From the NCBI GenBank assembly GCA_019351895.1, contig JABBOH010000016.1, positions 34,952-98,951 of the forward strand: 64,000 nucleotides of DNA, written 5' to 3'. A program made the position numbers and the translations under genes. Positions 38,801 to 46,860 of this stretch are shown piece by piece (the stretch's first letter is position 1; each line of letters starts with the position of its first letter). The notes under the pieces are model-generated. The model saw nothing but the letters and a program-made list of their open reading frames with translations. It was not told where the DNA came from and searched no databases. Origin of the DNA: Pseudomonadota bacterium. Its GTDB lineage: Bacteria > Pseudomonadota > Alphaproteobacteria > Acetobacterales > Acetobacteraceae.

Positions 38801-39130
38801 ATGGGGTTTGGGATACTTGCGACCCGGGGGACGGCCGCGCGTATCCGTGAGGCCGGACTTGAGGTGCGGCAGGTTGCCAAAGTGCTGGAGGGCAGGCCGC
38901 ACTGCGTGGATGCGATCCAGTCGGGCGAGATCCAGATGGTGATCAACACCGCCTCTACGCCCCAATCGGTCCATGACAGCTTCGATATCCGGCGGAGCGC
39001 CCTGACCCAAGGGGTGCCGCACTTCACCACCATTGCGGGTGCCCGGGCTGCCGTTCATGCGGTAGCGGCTATGAAATCTGGGCCGCTTGAAGTCGCGCCG
39101 CTCCAGTCCTACTTTCGTTCCCCATTCTAA
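35888..39130 (+). CDS. carB: Carbamoyl-phosphate synthase large subunit
   Basis: CarB makes carbamoyl phosphate from bicarbonate, ammonia and two ATP. The 1080-residue product is the normal full length. It has two homologous ATP-grasp halves (first with [20 protein letters not shown] and [14 protein letters not shown]; second with [20 protein letters not shown] and [14 protein letters not shown]), an oligomerisation segment between them, and a C-terminal allosteric MGS-like domain (from about 940) that usually senses UMP and ornithine. ATG 35888 lies three bases after the carA stop, so the two form one operon. A terminator-like hairpin follows. Confidence 0.98.
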   Translation: MPKRTDIRSILIIGAGPIVIGQACEFDYSGAQACKALREEGYRVILINSNPATIMTDPSLADATYIEPITPEIVERIIMREKPDALLPTMGGQTALNTALALDRAGTLARLGVELIGAKADVIDRAEDRLKFRDAMTEIGIESPKSAIAHTLAEAREALAEVGLPAVIRPSFTLGGTGGGIAYNKAEFERIVAGGLEASPTTEVLIEESVLGWKEYEMEVVRDSADNCIIICAIENVDPMGVHTGDSVTVAPALTLTDKEYQRMRDASVACLRKIGVDTGGSNVQFGLNPADGRMVVIEMNPRVSRSSALASKATGFPIAKIAAKLAVGYTLDELGNDITRTTPASFEPTIDYVVVKIPRFTFEKFPGTPALLSTSMKSVGEAMAIGRSFAEALQKGLRSMETGFSGLDEIEAPGDGTAEAFRAALSAPRPDRLVMAAQAIRAGLSLEEIHDCCKFDPWFLGELKRVVDAERDIRAHGLPETPLGLRRIKALGFSDQQLAKLTGQTVDAIGGLRERLGVRPVYKRIDTCAAEFGSATPYMYSTYETGFGDPVCESDPTDRQKVIILGGGPNRIGQGIEFDYCCVHAAYALKDAGFETIMVNCNPETVSTDYDTSDRLYFEPLTAEDVIALIRREQQRGTVLGCIVQYGGQTPLKLSQALSAAGIPLLGTSADAIDIAEDRERFQVLLHKLGLRQPENGIARSTEEAEAITERIGFPVVIRPSYVLGGRAMEIVHDRTQLARYMREAVRVSGENPVLIDRYLNDAIEVDVDCIADGEQVFVAGVMEHIEEAGIHSGDSACSLPPYSLSPAIVEELKAETVAMARALHVVGLMNVQYAIKDDTIYVLEVNPRASRTVPFVAKATGVPVAKIGAQVMAGAKLSSFALEDHAAGPHVAVKESVFPFARFPEVDTILGPEMKSTGEVMGLDTSFARAFAKAQLGAGVRLPMTGTVFLSVKESDKAALVPLARRLTEMGFGILATRGTAARIREAGLEVRQVAKVLEGRPHCVDAIQSGEIQMVINTASTPQSVHDSFDIRRSALTQGVPHFTTIAGARAAVHAVAAMKSGPLEVAPLQSYFRSPF

Positions 39131-39180
39131 GGACCTGCTCCGGATGCGGGGGCAGGCGCCCCGGGTGGCGGGGAGGCAGG

Positions 39181-39212
39181 AGCCGGATCATTCCGTGATC
39201 CGGCTTCGTTGC
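39181..39212 (+). terminator. Hairpin terminator after carAB
   Basis: AGCCGGATCA (39181-39190) and TGATCCGGCT (39196-39205) form a perfect ten-base stem with a TTCCG loop, followed by TCGTTGCATTTG, which has a broken T-tract. It lies 50 bases after the carB stop and 48 before greA, separating the two transcription units. Confidence 0.7.
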
Positions 39213-39259
39213 ATTTGTTAACACCAGTCCGAATGGGCTGACGACTGCGAGGACACCGC

Positions 39260-39733
39260 GTGCAGAAATTTCCGATGACCGGGCCAGGCCTTGTTCGCCT
39301 TGAGGCTGAGTTGCGCCAGCTGCGCAGCGAGGAGCGGCCTGCCGTCATTCGCGCCATTGCCGAGGCGCGCAGCCACGGCGATCTGAGCGAGAACGCCGAA
39401 TATCACGCGGCGCGGGAGCGTCAGTCCTTCATCGAGGGGCGCATTCAGGAACTCGAGGAGATCGTCTCCGCCGCCGAGGTGATCGACCCCGCGACCCTCT
39501 CCGGCGACATGGTCAAGTTCGGCGCGCATGTGAAGCTCGTCGACGAGGAGACGGAGAAAGAGGCGAGCTACCAGATCGTCGGCGTGCATGAGGCTGATAT
39601 CAAGCAGGGGCTGCTGTCGGTCTCCTCTCCGCTGGCGAAGTCCCTGATCGGCAAGAAGAAGGGCGACACCGTGTCTGTGCCGGCGCCGGGCGGAGACCGA
39701 TCCTACGAGATCATCGCCGTCCGCTTTGGCTGA
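39260..39733 (+). CDS. greA: Transcription elongation factor GreA
   Basis: GreA rescues backtracked RNA polymerase by stimulating transcript cleavage. The 157-residue length is exact for the family. The N-terminal coiled coil contains LEAELRQLRSEERPAVIRAI and the tip acidic residues in SHGDLSENAEYHAARERQ; the C-terminal FKBP-like domain has SPLAKSLIGKKKGDTVSVPA. The start is GTG 39260; upstream GAGGA is six to ten bases away. ilvA follows 11 bases downstream. Confidence 0.97.
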   Translation: MQKFPMTGPGLVRLEAELRQLRSEERPAVIRAIAEARSHGDLSENAEYHAARERQSFIEGRIQELEEIVSAAEVIDPATLSGDMVKFGAHVKLVDEETEKEASYQIVGVHEADIKQGLLSVSSPLAKSLIGKKKGDTVSVPAPGGDRSYEIIAVRFG

Positions 39734-39744
39734 TCGGCTAAGCG

Positions 39745-40944
39745 ATGACCCCCACCTTCGCCGATATCGAGGCGGCCGCGGGCCGCATCGCCGGGCGTGT
39801 GCTGCGCACGCCCGCGGTCGCGAGCGACAGCCTGAGCCGCGCGACGGGCGCGGAGATCGTCCTCAAGCTCGATAATCTGCAGGCGACGGGCGCGTTCAAG
39901 GAGCGTGGAGCCGCCAACCGGCTGGCGCTGCTGACGCCGGATGAGAGGGAGCGCGGGGTCGTCGCGATGTCGGCCGGCAATCACGCTCAGGCGGTGGCGC
40001 GGCACGCGCATCTGCTGGGCGTTCAGTCCACCATCGTGATGCCGAAATTCACCCCCGCGACCAAGGTGACGCGCACCGCGGCCTGGGGCGCGCGCGTCGT
40101 TCTTCACGGGGAGATGCTGGCCGAGGCTGCGGCGCATGCCCACCATCTGGCCGAAACGGAGGGGCTGGTGTTCATCCATCCCTACGACGACCCTGGCATC
40201 ATCGCCGGCCAGGGAACGCTGGCGCTCGAACTGCTGCAGGATGTGCCCGATCTCGACATGCTCGTGGTGCCCGTGGGCGGCGGCGGGCTCATCTCGGGCT
40301 GCGTCGTCGCCGCGCGTGCGATCAACCCGCGCATCGAGGTGCTCGGCGTCGAGGTCGAGAGTTACAGCGCGATGGCCCAGCGTCTGGCGGGCCGCCCCGT
40401 GACCGTCGGCGGATCGACCATCGCCGAAGGCATGGCGGTGCGCGATGTGGGAGAATTGCCGTTCGCGATCCTGCGGGACCTTGGGGTCGAGGTGCTGGTG
40501 GTGCCGGAATCCGCGATCGAGCAGGGCATCGCGATGCTGGCCGAGGGCGCCAAGCTCGTCGCCGAGGGAGCGGGGGCTGCGGCGCTCGCCGCCGTTCTGC
40601 ACTATCCTGACCGTTTCGCCGGACGTCGCGTCGGGCTGCCGATCTGCGGCGGCAATATCGATCCCCGAATCCTGGCCAACACCCTGCTGCGGAATCTGCT
40701 GCGCGACGGGCGGATGCTCCGCCTCGTCATGGAGATGCCCGACCGTCCCGGCATGCTGGGCGACATCGCCACGCGCATAGGCAACGAGGGGGGCAACATC
40801 CTTGAGGTCGCGCATCATCGGCTGTTCACCTCGCCCACCGTCCAGGCCGCACAGCTCGAGGTGATGATCGAGGCGCGGGACGCGGCCCACGGCGCGCTGA
40901 TCGAGGCGAAGCTGCGGCAGAGCTACATCGTCCGGCGGGTCTGA
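39745..40944 (+). CDS. ilvA: Threonine ammonia-lyase with ACT domain
   Basis: A 399-residue PLP enzyme that deaminates threonine to 2-oxobutyrate, the entry to isoleucine synthesis or threonine breakdown. The PLP lysine is Lys52 in GAFKERGAANRL; AMSAGNHAQAVA and the glycine-rich VVPVGGGGLISG are the other cofactor blocks. A single C-terminal ACT domain (from about residue 325, LVMEMPDRPGMLGDIATRIG) is present, which is the short form typical of alphaproteobacteria rather than the two-ACT E. coli IlvA. It could also be the catabolic TdcB-like enzyme. It lies 11 bases after greA. Confidence 0.92.
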   Translation: MTPTFADIEAAAGRIAGRVLRTPAVASDSLSRATGAEIVLKLDNLQATGAFKERGAANRLALLTPDERERGVVAMSAGNHAQAVARHAHLLGVQSTIVMPKFTPATKVTRTAAWGARVVLHGEMLAEAAAHAHHLAETEGLVFIHPYDDPGIIAGQGTLALELLQDVPDLDMLVVPVGGGGLISGCVVAARAINPRIEVLGVEVESYSAMAQRLAGRPVTVGGSTIAEGMAVRDVGELPFAILRDLGVEVLVVPESAIEQGIAMLAEGAKLVAEGAGAAALAAVLHYPDRFAGRRVGLPICGGNIDPRILANTLLRNLLRDGRMLRLVMEMPDRPGMLGDIATRIGNEGGNILEVAHHRLFTSPTVQAAQLEVMIEARDAAHGALIEAKLRQSYIVRRV

Positions 40945-41243
40945 CCGCGAGCCTGCACCGCGCGTAAAGTCAGGCGCGCACGACAGCTTTTAGAAGAAGA
41001 TGATGATGATCGTGACGGAGATCGGTCCCGAGCGCCCTCAGCGCTGGTCCCACGCCGCTTTCCGGCAAACCTCGAAACGGTTCGCTGGCACGATTTCGAT
41101 TGTGGTCTGACTTTCCGCATAATTACGTATGGGCGAACTTTGGGAGTCCGCGCTATCGTCAACCGACGGCGGAGCATTCTGCTGTCTCTTTAAGAGGTTC
41201 CGGCGTTTCTTGCGCCTCCGACGATTGGCCTTGAGGATCGACG

Positions 41244-42332
41244 ATGAAGCGCAAGCGTCCCCAGCCGAAAGTAGCTCAGCCCGATTGGACGGGCGGACAG
41301 GAACCGGGTCGACGCCCAACCATCCGAGACGTGGCGCGTGTGGCGGGCGTCGCCGTCAGCACGGTTAGTTATGTCGTCAACGGTACGGGACAGGTGTCGG
41401 CGGAGACAAGGCTTCGGGTCACCAGCGCCATCCACGCACTGAGCTACGAGCCCAATCTGCTCGCCCGCAATCTGAAGGCGGGGCGCGCCGCGAGTATCGG
41501 GCTCATCGCACCCGATCTCGAGAACCCTTATTTCGTTGCCGTAGCGGCAGGGGCCCAGGAAGTCGCCCAGTCGCGCGATATGCTGCTGGTGCTCTGCACC
41601 ACCCAGGCATCCCCGCATTGGGAGAGCTACTATAGCCACGTGCTGCGGGCACGGCGGGTGGACGGCCTCATCTTCCTGAGCGGGTCGGGCGTGCTGACGC
41701 CCTCCGTCATGGACCTCATCCACAAGGACAGCGTCGTTCTGGTCGACGAACGTCTGCCGGCGCCGGGTCTGCCCTCGGTCACGGCGACCAACCGTCGTGG
41801 TGCGCGTGGTATTGCCGATCATGTGCTGGAACACGGGCACCGCCGGATCGGGATCATCGGAGGTCCCTCGTCGCTCTGGACGGCGCAGCAGAGGATGACC
41901 GGATATCGGGAAGCGCTTGCGTCGCGCGGCATCGACCCGGACACCGTACCTGTAGCGACTGGAGACTATCAGCAGCCCTCCGGATACGAAGCGGCGCGCC
42001 TCCTGCTCGACCGACCGGCGGAGGCCAGGCCGACGGCGCTGCTTTGCGCCAATGATCTCATGGCCATCGGCGCGATGCTCTATTGCCGCGATCAAGGCCT
42101 GCGGGTTCCGCAGGACATTAGCATTTGCGGCTTCGACAATATCCCGCTGGCCGCCTTGATCGAACCAGGGCTCACCTCCGTCGACCAGTGCGGACGAAGC
42201 CTGGGCCGTTCCGCCTGCCGCCTGCTGCTGCGGCTGATCGCGCCGCACGACCAGCAGGACACCGATCCTATCGAGACCGATCAGCCGACACGGCTCGTGG
42301 TGCGCAGTTCGGTCGGGCCGCCGCAGCCCTGA
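41244..42332 (+). CDS. LacI family transcriptional regulator
   Basis: A 362-residue repressor or activator. The N-terminal helix-turn-helix is at about residues 25-50 (TIRDVARVAGVAVSTVSYVV), followed by the hinge SYEPNLLARNLKAGRAASIG and a periplasmic-binding-protein-like effector domain (to about 345) with GLIAPDLENPYF and the usual SICGFDNIPLA near the end. ATG 41244 has GAGGAT upstream. It is co-directional with benE, 68 bases away, so a benE-related effector is possible but not shown. The 299 bases before it hold no recognisable gene. Confidence 0.92.
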   Translation: MKRKRPQPKVAQPDWTGGQEPGRRPTIRDVARVAGVAVSTVSYVVNGTGQVSAETRLRVTSAIHALSYEPNLLARNLKAGRAASIGLIAPDLENPYFVAVAAGAQEVAQSRDMLLVLCTTQASPHWESYYSHVLRARRVDGLIFLSGSGVLTPSVMDLIHKDSVVLVDERLPAPGLPSVTATNRRGARGIADHVLEHGHRRIGIIGGPSSLWTAQQRMTGYREALASRGIDPDTVPVATGDYQQPSGYEAARLLLDRPAEARPTALLCANDLMAIGAMLYCRDQGLRVPQDISICGFDNIPLAALIEPGLTSVDQCGRSLGRSACRLLLRLIAPHDQQDTDPIETDQPTRLVVRSSVGPPQP

Positions 42333-42400
42333 GCGCGCTTGCTCGCGCCCCAGGTTGACCGCAGACCGGATTTGCGGCTGGTCGGCGGCAACAGGATCAG

Positions 42401-43585
42401 GTGACGATGCAAGTCTTGATGCGCCGCGACGTCTCGCTTCAGGCAACAGCAGCCGGGGCGCTGGCCGCCTTCGTCGGCTTCGGGTCCTCTTTCGCGGTCA
42501 TCCTGCGCGGTGTGACGGCTGCGGGAGCAAGCCCGGCTGAGGCCGCGTCAGGCCTCCTTGCACTTTGTGTCGCCACAGGCCTGTGCGGTGTCTTGCTCAG
42601 TCTCAAAACCCGCATGCCGATCATCGTCGCCTGGACGACGCCGGGCGCGGCCCTCCTGGCCAGCAGCCCTCCCGTCCATGGCGGCTTCGGCTACGCGGTC
42701 GGCGCGTTCATCGTCTCGGGGCTGCTGATCATCCTGGCGGGGCTATGGCCTGCGATGAGCCGGGCGGTGGCTGCCATTCCACGATCGCTCGCGAGCGCCA
42801 TGCTGGGTGGCATCGTCTTTGGACTTTGCCTCGCGCCCATTCAGGGACTGCAGGAGAAGCCCGGCTTCATTCTGATCATCCTGGCCGTATGGGCCGTGAT
42901 CGGGCGCGTCCGCCGCACCCTCGCGGTGCCGGCGGCGGTCGTCGTCGCGGTGGCGCTCGCGGCACTCGACCTGCACGGCGCAGGCGCTTTGTCGCTCAAG
43001 CCCCAACTGGTCTGGGTGACACCGCGCTTCTCGCTGTCGGCGATCATCAGCCTCGCGGTGCCTCTCTTCGTGGTGACAATGGCCGGGCAGAATATCCCGG
43101 GCTTCGCCGTGTTGAACATGAACGGCTACCGCCCGCGCCACGACTTGTTGCTCGGCGCGACGGGCTTCGCGAGCCTCATCGTGGCCCCGTTCGGGGCCAT
43201 CACGATCAATCTCGCGGCGATCACCGCCGCCATGTGTGCGAGCCCCGAATCTCACGTCGATCCCGGGCGGCGCTGGTGGGCGAGCACGGTGGCGGGCAGC
43301 GTCTACGTCGTCATCGGGCTATTCTCCGGCCTGATCACCACCTTCATCGCGCTCTCCTCGCCGGTGCTGATTACCGCGGTCGCCGGTATCGCCTTGTTCG
43401 GTGCCCTCGGCAGCGCGGTCGCCGGGGCGACGGCCGAGCCTGCGGAGCGCGACGCCGCCATGGTCACCTTCATCTTTGCCGCCTCGGGCTTTCGCATCCT
43501 TGGGATCGGCGGCGCCTTCTGGGGCCTCCTGGTGGGCGGCACGATCCTCGCCATCCAGCATCATCGCCGGAAAAGAGATACCTGA
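42401..43585 (+). CDS. benE: BenE family benzoate/proton symporter
   Basis: A 394-residue inner-membrane protein with about eleven hydrophobic segments. Family marks are FVGFGSSFAVILRGVTAAGA near the N-terminus, PIIVAWTTPGAALLA (residues 73-87) and MAGQNIPGFAVLNMNGY (near 230), a nucleobase-cation-symporter type signature of BenE. E. coli YdcO is a relative of unknown substrate, so benzoate is only the family-named one; no aromatic-degradation gene is in the window. GTG 42401 or ATG 42407 are start options after AGGAT. Its stop touches the PadR operator. Confidence 0.9.
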   Translation: MTMQVLMRRDVSLQATAAGALAAFVGFGSSFAVILRGVTAAGASPAEAASGLLALCVATGLCGVLLSLKTRMPIIVAWTTPGAALLASSPPVHGGFGYAVGAFIVSGLLIILAGLWPAMSRAVAAIPRSLASAMLGGIVFGLCLAPIQGLQEKPGFILIILAVWAVIGRVRRTLAVPAAVVVAVALAALDLHGAGALSLKPQLVWVTPRFSLSAIISLAVPLFVVTMAGQNIPGFAVLNMNGYRPRHDLLLGATGFASLIVAPFGAITINLAAITAAMCASPESHVDPGRRWWASTVAGSVYVVIGLFSGLITTFIALSSPVLITAVAGIALFGALGSAVAGATAEPAERDAAMVTFIFAASGFRILGIGGAFWGLLVGGTILAIQHHRRKRDT

Positions 43586-43623
43586 GATATATCTTGACTT
43601 CAACCATGTTAGATATATCTTGA
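43585..43623 (+). promoter_or_regulatory. Twin AGATATATCTTGA repeats: predicted PadR operator and promoter
   Basis: The 13-base sequence AGATATATCTTGA occurs twice as an exact direct repeat (43585-43597, 43611-43623), 26 bases apart, and contains the palindrome AGATATATCT. A -35 TTGACT (43594-43599) and a -10 TATCTT (43616-43621) with a 16-base spacer fit between, so the repeats overlap both elements. They lie just upstream of the His-rich PadR gene, as expected for an autorepressor. The first repeat begins at the benE stop. Confidence 0.75.
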
Positions 43624-43647
43624 GCATGTCGAAGCACAGGAGACGAC

Positions 43648-44271
43648 ATGTTCGGATATTGCAGTGAGGATGGCGGCGGTCATTGGAGCCGGCGGTTTGC
43701 GCGTGACGAGACGCCGGAGGCCGGTCGCCACGGACGCCATCGCGGCGGCCACCACGGTGGCCATCATGGTGGCGCGAGCCATCAGTTTTTCCGCGAAGGC
43801 GGGGGCGGCCGCAGCCGGGTCTTCGACCAGGGCGAGCTTCGGTTCGTCCTGCTCGCGCTGATCGCACAAGCGCCGCGCCATGGCTACGAAATCATCAAGG
43901 AGATCGAGGATCGCCTCGGCGGCAGCTATAGCCCCAGCCCGGGCGTCATCTACCCGACGCTCACCCTGCTCAATGAACTCGGCTTTGCCACGGTGAGCGA
44001 AAGCGGCGGCGGGCGGAAGCTCTATACGATCACCGAGGAGGGGCAGGCGCATCTTGCCGAGAACAAGCCGATGGTGGACGGAGTCTTTGCCCGGATGGAG
44101 CGCGCTTCGGCCTCGACCTCGGGCGGCCGGTCGCCGCAGGTCGTGCGCGCGATCGAGAACATGAAGACCGCGCTCCGGCTACGTCTGTCACGTGGGCCGC
44201 TGGCGGAATCTGAGGCCCAGGCCATCGCCGATGCCCTCGATGCCGCCGCGCGCGCCATCGAGCGTGCGTGA
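43648..44271 (+). CDS. His-rich PadR family regulator, nickel-responsive YqjI type
   Basis: A 207-residue winged-helix regulator. The N-terminal extension has eight His (residues 12, 28, 31, 35, 36, 39, 40 and 45; for example HGRHRGGHHGGHHGG), which probably binds metal. The PadR domain follows: GELRFVLLALIAQAPRHGYE, then SPSPGVIYPTLTLLNELG, and a C-terminal helix for dimerisation. The layout resembles E. coli YqjI, a nickel-dependent repressor of the ferric reductase gene yqjH. ATG 43648 has GGAG five bases upstream. It is followed by a DUF2218 gene, a domain often linked to siderophore reductases. Confidence 0.87.
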   Translation: MFGYCSEDGGGHWSRRFARDETPEAGRHGRHRGGHHGGHHGGASHQFFREGGGGRSRVFDQGELRFVLLALIAQAPRHGYEIIKEIEDRLGGSYSPSPGVIYPTLTLLNELGFATVSESGGGRKLYTITEEGQAHLAENKPMVDGVFARMERASASTSGGRSPQVVRAIENMKTALRLRLSRGPLAESEAQAIADALDAAARAIERA

Positions 44272-44297
44272 CCGGTGCATAAAAAAGGAGAGCGCGC

Positions 44298-44621
44298 ATG
44301 AACGACGGGACGGATGGGGCGGCACTCGGTGCCGAGGCGCGTTGGGAGACCGGGAGCGCGCCGCGCTACATGGCCCAGCTCTGCAAGCACTTCGCGCACA
44401 AGCTGCCGGTGACGCTGAACGAGCGGGACGGGCAGATCGTCTTTGCCGCCGGGACGTGCGACTTGGTGGCTGAGCGCGAGGCGCTGCGGATGCGCGTCTT
44501 GGCCGCCGACGAGGCCGGACTGGAACAGCTTCAGGGGGTGGTGGTTCGTCACCTGCAGCGGTTCGCCTTCCGCGATCTCAGCGAGGAAGAGGCCGCAGCG
44601 ATCTCCTGGGTGCCGGTTTAA
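44298..44621 (+). CDS. DUF2218 domain-containing protein
   Basis: A 107-residue protein of the DUF2218 family, found alone or fused to FAD-binding siderophore-interacting (iron-reductase) proteins. Recognisable blocks are SAPRYMAQLCKHFAHKLPVT and VVVRHLQRFAFRDLSEEEAA. ATG 44298 has AAGGAG seven bases upstream. It lies 26 bases after the His-rich PadR gene, so it is probably under that regulator; this matches the iron/nickel theme of YqjI-YqjH. Its own biochemical activity is unknown. Confidence 0.88.
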   Translation: MNDGTDGAALGAEARWETGSAPRYMAQLCKHFAHKLPVTLNERDGQIVFAAGTCDLVAEREALRMRVLAADEAGLEQLQGVVVRHLQRFAFRDLSEEEAAAISWVPV

Positions 44622-44786
44622 TGTCCCGGCGAGACCCGCTCAAATCGACTGCTGGCGGCGAAAGGCGCCGGCTCTGCGGCAACACGATTCGGTCACCAGG
44701 GCGCTGAGCGGGGCAGATCGGGAGCCGCAGCATTGGGGTGATGACGCCGCCTTCCCAACTCGCAGGAGCAGACAGGAGTTCCGGCG

Positions 44787-45644
44787 ATGCAGATCCCCAT
44801 CGACAAGACCGCGGAGACTGGCGAGGACGAGCCCCATCATCTGATCGAGATCGCGCCCGATCTCGCCTACAAGCGGCTGGCGCTCGTCAACGTCGCGTTT
44901 TTCGGACCCGCAGGCGCGGGAGACGGTGGCTGGACCCTGATCGATGCGGGCCTGCCGGGCACGGCAAGCACCATCGTCAATGCGGCCAAGGCGCGGTTCG
45001 GCGGGGAGGGGCGGCCAGCGGCCATCGTGATGACCCACGGGCATTTCGACCATATTGGCGCGCTGACGACATTGGCGGAGCGGTGGGGGGTGCCGATCTA
45101 CGCCCACGCGCTCGAGCAGCCTTACCTCGATGGCCGCGAGTCCTATGCGCCGCCCGATCCGGGCGTCGGTGGCGGCATCATGTCGCTGATGTCGCCGCTG
45201 TTTCCGCGGGGACCTATCGATGTCTCAGGCTGGCTCCGCCAACTGCCGGAAGATCAGGCAGTGCCGACGATGCCGGGGTGGCGCTGGATCCATACGCCGG
45301 GTCATGCTCCGGGCCATGTCTCGCTCTGGCGCGCGTCGGATCGCACGCTGATCGCAGGCGATGCCTTCATCACGACGAAGCAGGAATCGGCCTACGCTGT
45401 GGCCACGCAGGCACCGGAGCTGCACGGGCCGCCGATGTATTTCACGCCGGACTGGGTGTCGGCGAAACGGTCGGTGGAGGCGCTTGCCCGGCTTGAACCG
45501 GAGCGGGCCGTCACGGGGCATGGCCGCGCCATGGCGGGCGAGCCGTTGCGGGAGGGGCTGCACGCCCTGGCTGAGCAGTTTGATGAGGTGGCCGTGCCAG
45601 CTCATGGCCGCTACGTGCCCGCCGAGCTTCGGCGCAAGGACTAG
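44787..45644 (+). CDS. MBL-fold metallo-hydrolase
   Basis: A 285-residue metallo-beta-lactamase fold enzyme. The dinuclear metal motif THGHFDH (His84, His86, Asp88, His89) and later TPGHAPGH and TGHGR, with GDAF for the bridging Asp, are intact. The fold is shared by glyoxalase II, lactonases and others; the substrate is not predictable from the sequence. ATG 44787 has AGGAG eight bases upstream. It is separated from DUF2218 by 165 bases with no gene. Its stop overlaps the convergent xth stop by four bases. Confidence 0.88.
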   Translation: MQIPIDKTAETGEDEPHHLIEIAPDLAYKRLALVNVAFFGPAGAGDGGWTLIDAGLPGTASTIVNAAKARFGGEGRPAAIVMTHGHFDHIGALTTLAERWGVPIYAHALEQPYLDGRESYAPPDPGVGGGIMSLMSPLFPRGPIDVSGWLRQLPEDQAVPTMPGWRWIHTPGHAPGHVSLWRASDRTLIAGDAFITTKQESAYAVATQAPELHGPPMYFTPDWVSAKRSVEALARLEPERAVTGHGRAMAGEPLREGLHALAEQFDEVAVPAHGRYVPAELRRKD

Positions 45645-46441
45645 GAGGCGTTTGGCGCCTCTGTCGAGGGCCAGACAAGATCCACGACCACCGGCACATG
45701 GTCGGACGGCTGCTCCGCCCCCCGTTCGTCCCGGTCGGGCGCGGCTGCCACGAGGCGCTCGGCGAGCCGGGGCGAGAGCAAGGCAAAATCGATCCTGAGG
45801 CCGCGATCGCGTTCCCAGCATCCGGCCTGGTAATCCCAGAAGGTATAGGCCGGCACGCTTGGGTGCAGCCCCCGTACGGCGTCGGTCAGCCCGCTATGGA
45901 TCAGCCGGCGATACCGCGCCCGCGTCTCAGGGCGCAGCAGCGCGTCCGTCGGCGGCAAAGCGCCGGCTGCATAGTCGAACTCGGTCGGACAGACGTTGAA
46001 GTCGCCAGCGATGACGACGTCCCGGTCTTGGCCCAGCAGCGTCTCTGCCCGGACGCACAGGGCGTCCATCCATGCCAGTTTGTAAGCGTAGCCCGCCTCG
46101 CCGCCGGAATTGCCATTGGGCAGGTAGATGCCAACGACTGTCAGCCCTTCGGTTTCGACCTCGATGTAGCGCGCCTGTGCATCCTCGGCCGGCAGGCCCG
46201 GCAAGCTGCGGTGGCGGATGACGATGTCGCGGTGCGAGAGAGCGGCCACGCCATTATAGGCCTTTTGCCCCACGACCTCGGATTTATAGCCGAGCTCTTC
46301 GAACACGCCGGCCGGAAAGGCGTGGGCCTCGCACTTGATCTCCTGCAGCACCACGATGTCGGGACGCACGCGCTCCAGCCACCGCTTCACATGCGTCTGA
46401 CGCACACGGATCGAGTTGACGTTCCAGGTGGCGATGCGCAT
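45641..46441 (-). CDS. xth: Exodeoxyribonuclease III (AP endonuclease)
   Basis: A 266-residue enzyme that cleaves DNA at abasic sites and degrades from 3' ends in base-excision repair. Catalytic blocks are intact: MRIATWNVNSIRVR, the metal-binding Glu34 in VLQEIKC, GIYLPNGN, IAGDFNVCPTE, and SDHVPVVVDL with the active-site His. Length is typical. It shares its strand with erpA, 23 bases downstream of it, and is convergent with the metallo-hydrolase gene. Confidence 0.95.
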   Translation of the reverse strand: MRIATWNVNSIRVRQTHVKRWLERVRPDIVVLQEIKCEAHAFPAGVFEELGYKSEVVGQKAYNGVAALSHRDIVIRHRSLPGLPAEDAQARYIEVETEGLTVVGIYLPNGNSGGEAGYAYKLAWMDALCVRAETLLGQDRDVVIAGDFNVCPTEFDYAAGALPPTDALLRPETRARYRRLIHSGLTDAVRGLHPSVPAYTFWDYQAGCWERDRGLRIDFALLSPRLAERLVAAAPDRDERGAEQPSDHVPVVVDLVWPSTEAPNAS

Positions 46442-46464
46442 GCGAGCGGCCCGACCGAAAAGGC

Positions 46465-46809
46465 TCAGTCGATCGAGAAACTGGTGCCGCAGCCACAGGA
46501 CGAGGTGGCGTTCGGGTTCTTGATGGCGAAATGCGCGCCCATCAGCGCGTCCGTGTAATCAAGCTGCGCGCCGCCCAGCAGATCGAGGCTGCTCGGATCG
46601 ACCAGGACCCGCGCGCCCTCCTGCTCGATCACCAGATCGTCGGCGGCCGGTGGCGCCTCGTCCAGGTCGAACTTGTACTGGAAGCCGCTGCAGCCGCCTG
46701 CCAGCACCGCCACCCGCAAGGCAGCGCTGCCGGGCTGGCTGCCCAGGATTTCGGAGATACGGGCGACCGCGCGGTCGGTCAGGCCAAAATTCGACGTCTG
46801 GGTGCTCAT
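46465..46809 (-). CDS. erpA: Iron-sulfur cluster insertion protein ErpA/IscA type
   Basis: A-type carrier protein of 114 residues that delivers iron-sulfur clusters to apo-enzymes. The three ligand cysteines are Cys40 (VLAGGCSGFQY), Cys105 and Cys107 (SSCGCGTSFSI). ATG 46809 is set by the family N-terminus; the frame stays open upstream into the divergent dgt region, but this is not coding. ErpA and IscA cannot be separated firmly by sequence; the alphaproteobacterial xth-erpA-dgt-argS neighbourhood suggests ErpA. Confidence 0.9.
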   Translation of the reverse strand: MSTQTSNFGLTDRAVARISEILGSQPGSAALRVAVLAGGCSGFQYKFDLDEAPPAADDLVIEQEGARVLVDPSSLDLLGGAQLDYTDALMGAHFAIKNPNATSSCGCGTSFSID

Positions 46810-46860
46810 CGCGATAACATAGCGCTTTGAGTGATCCGGTTGAAGGGCCGCCGCACTGCC

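Noticed and set aside
37424..39058. Minus-strand open frame of 544 codons opposite carB
   Set aside because: Same reason: antisense shadow in a highly conserved gene.
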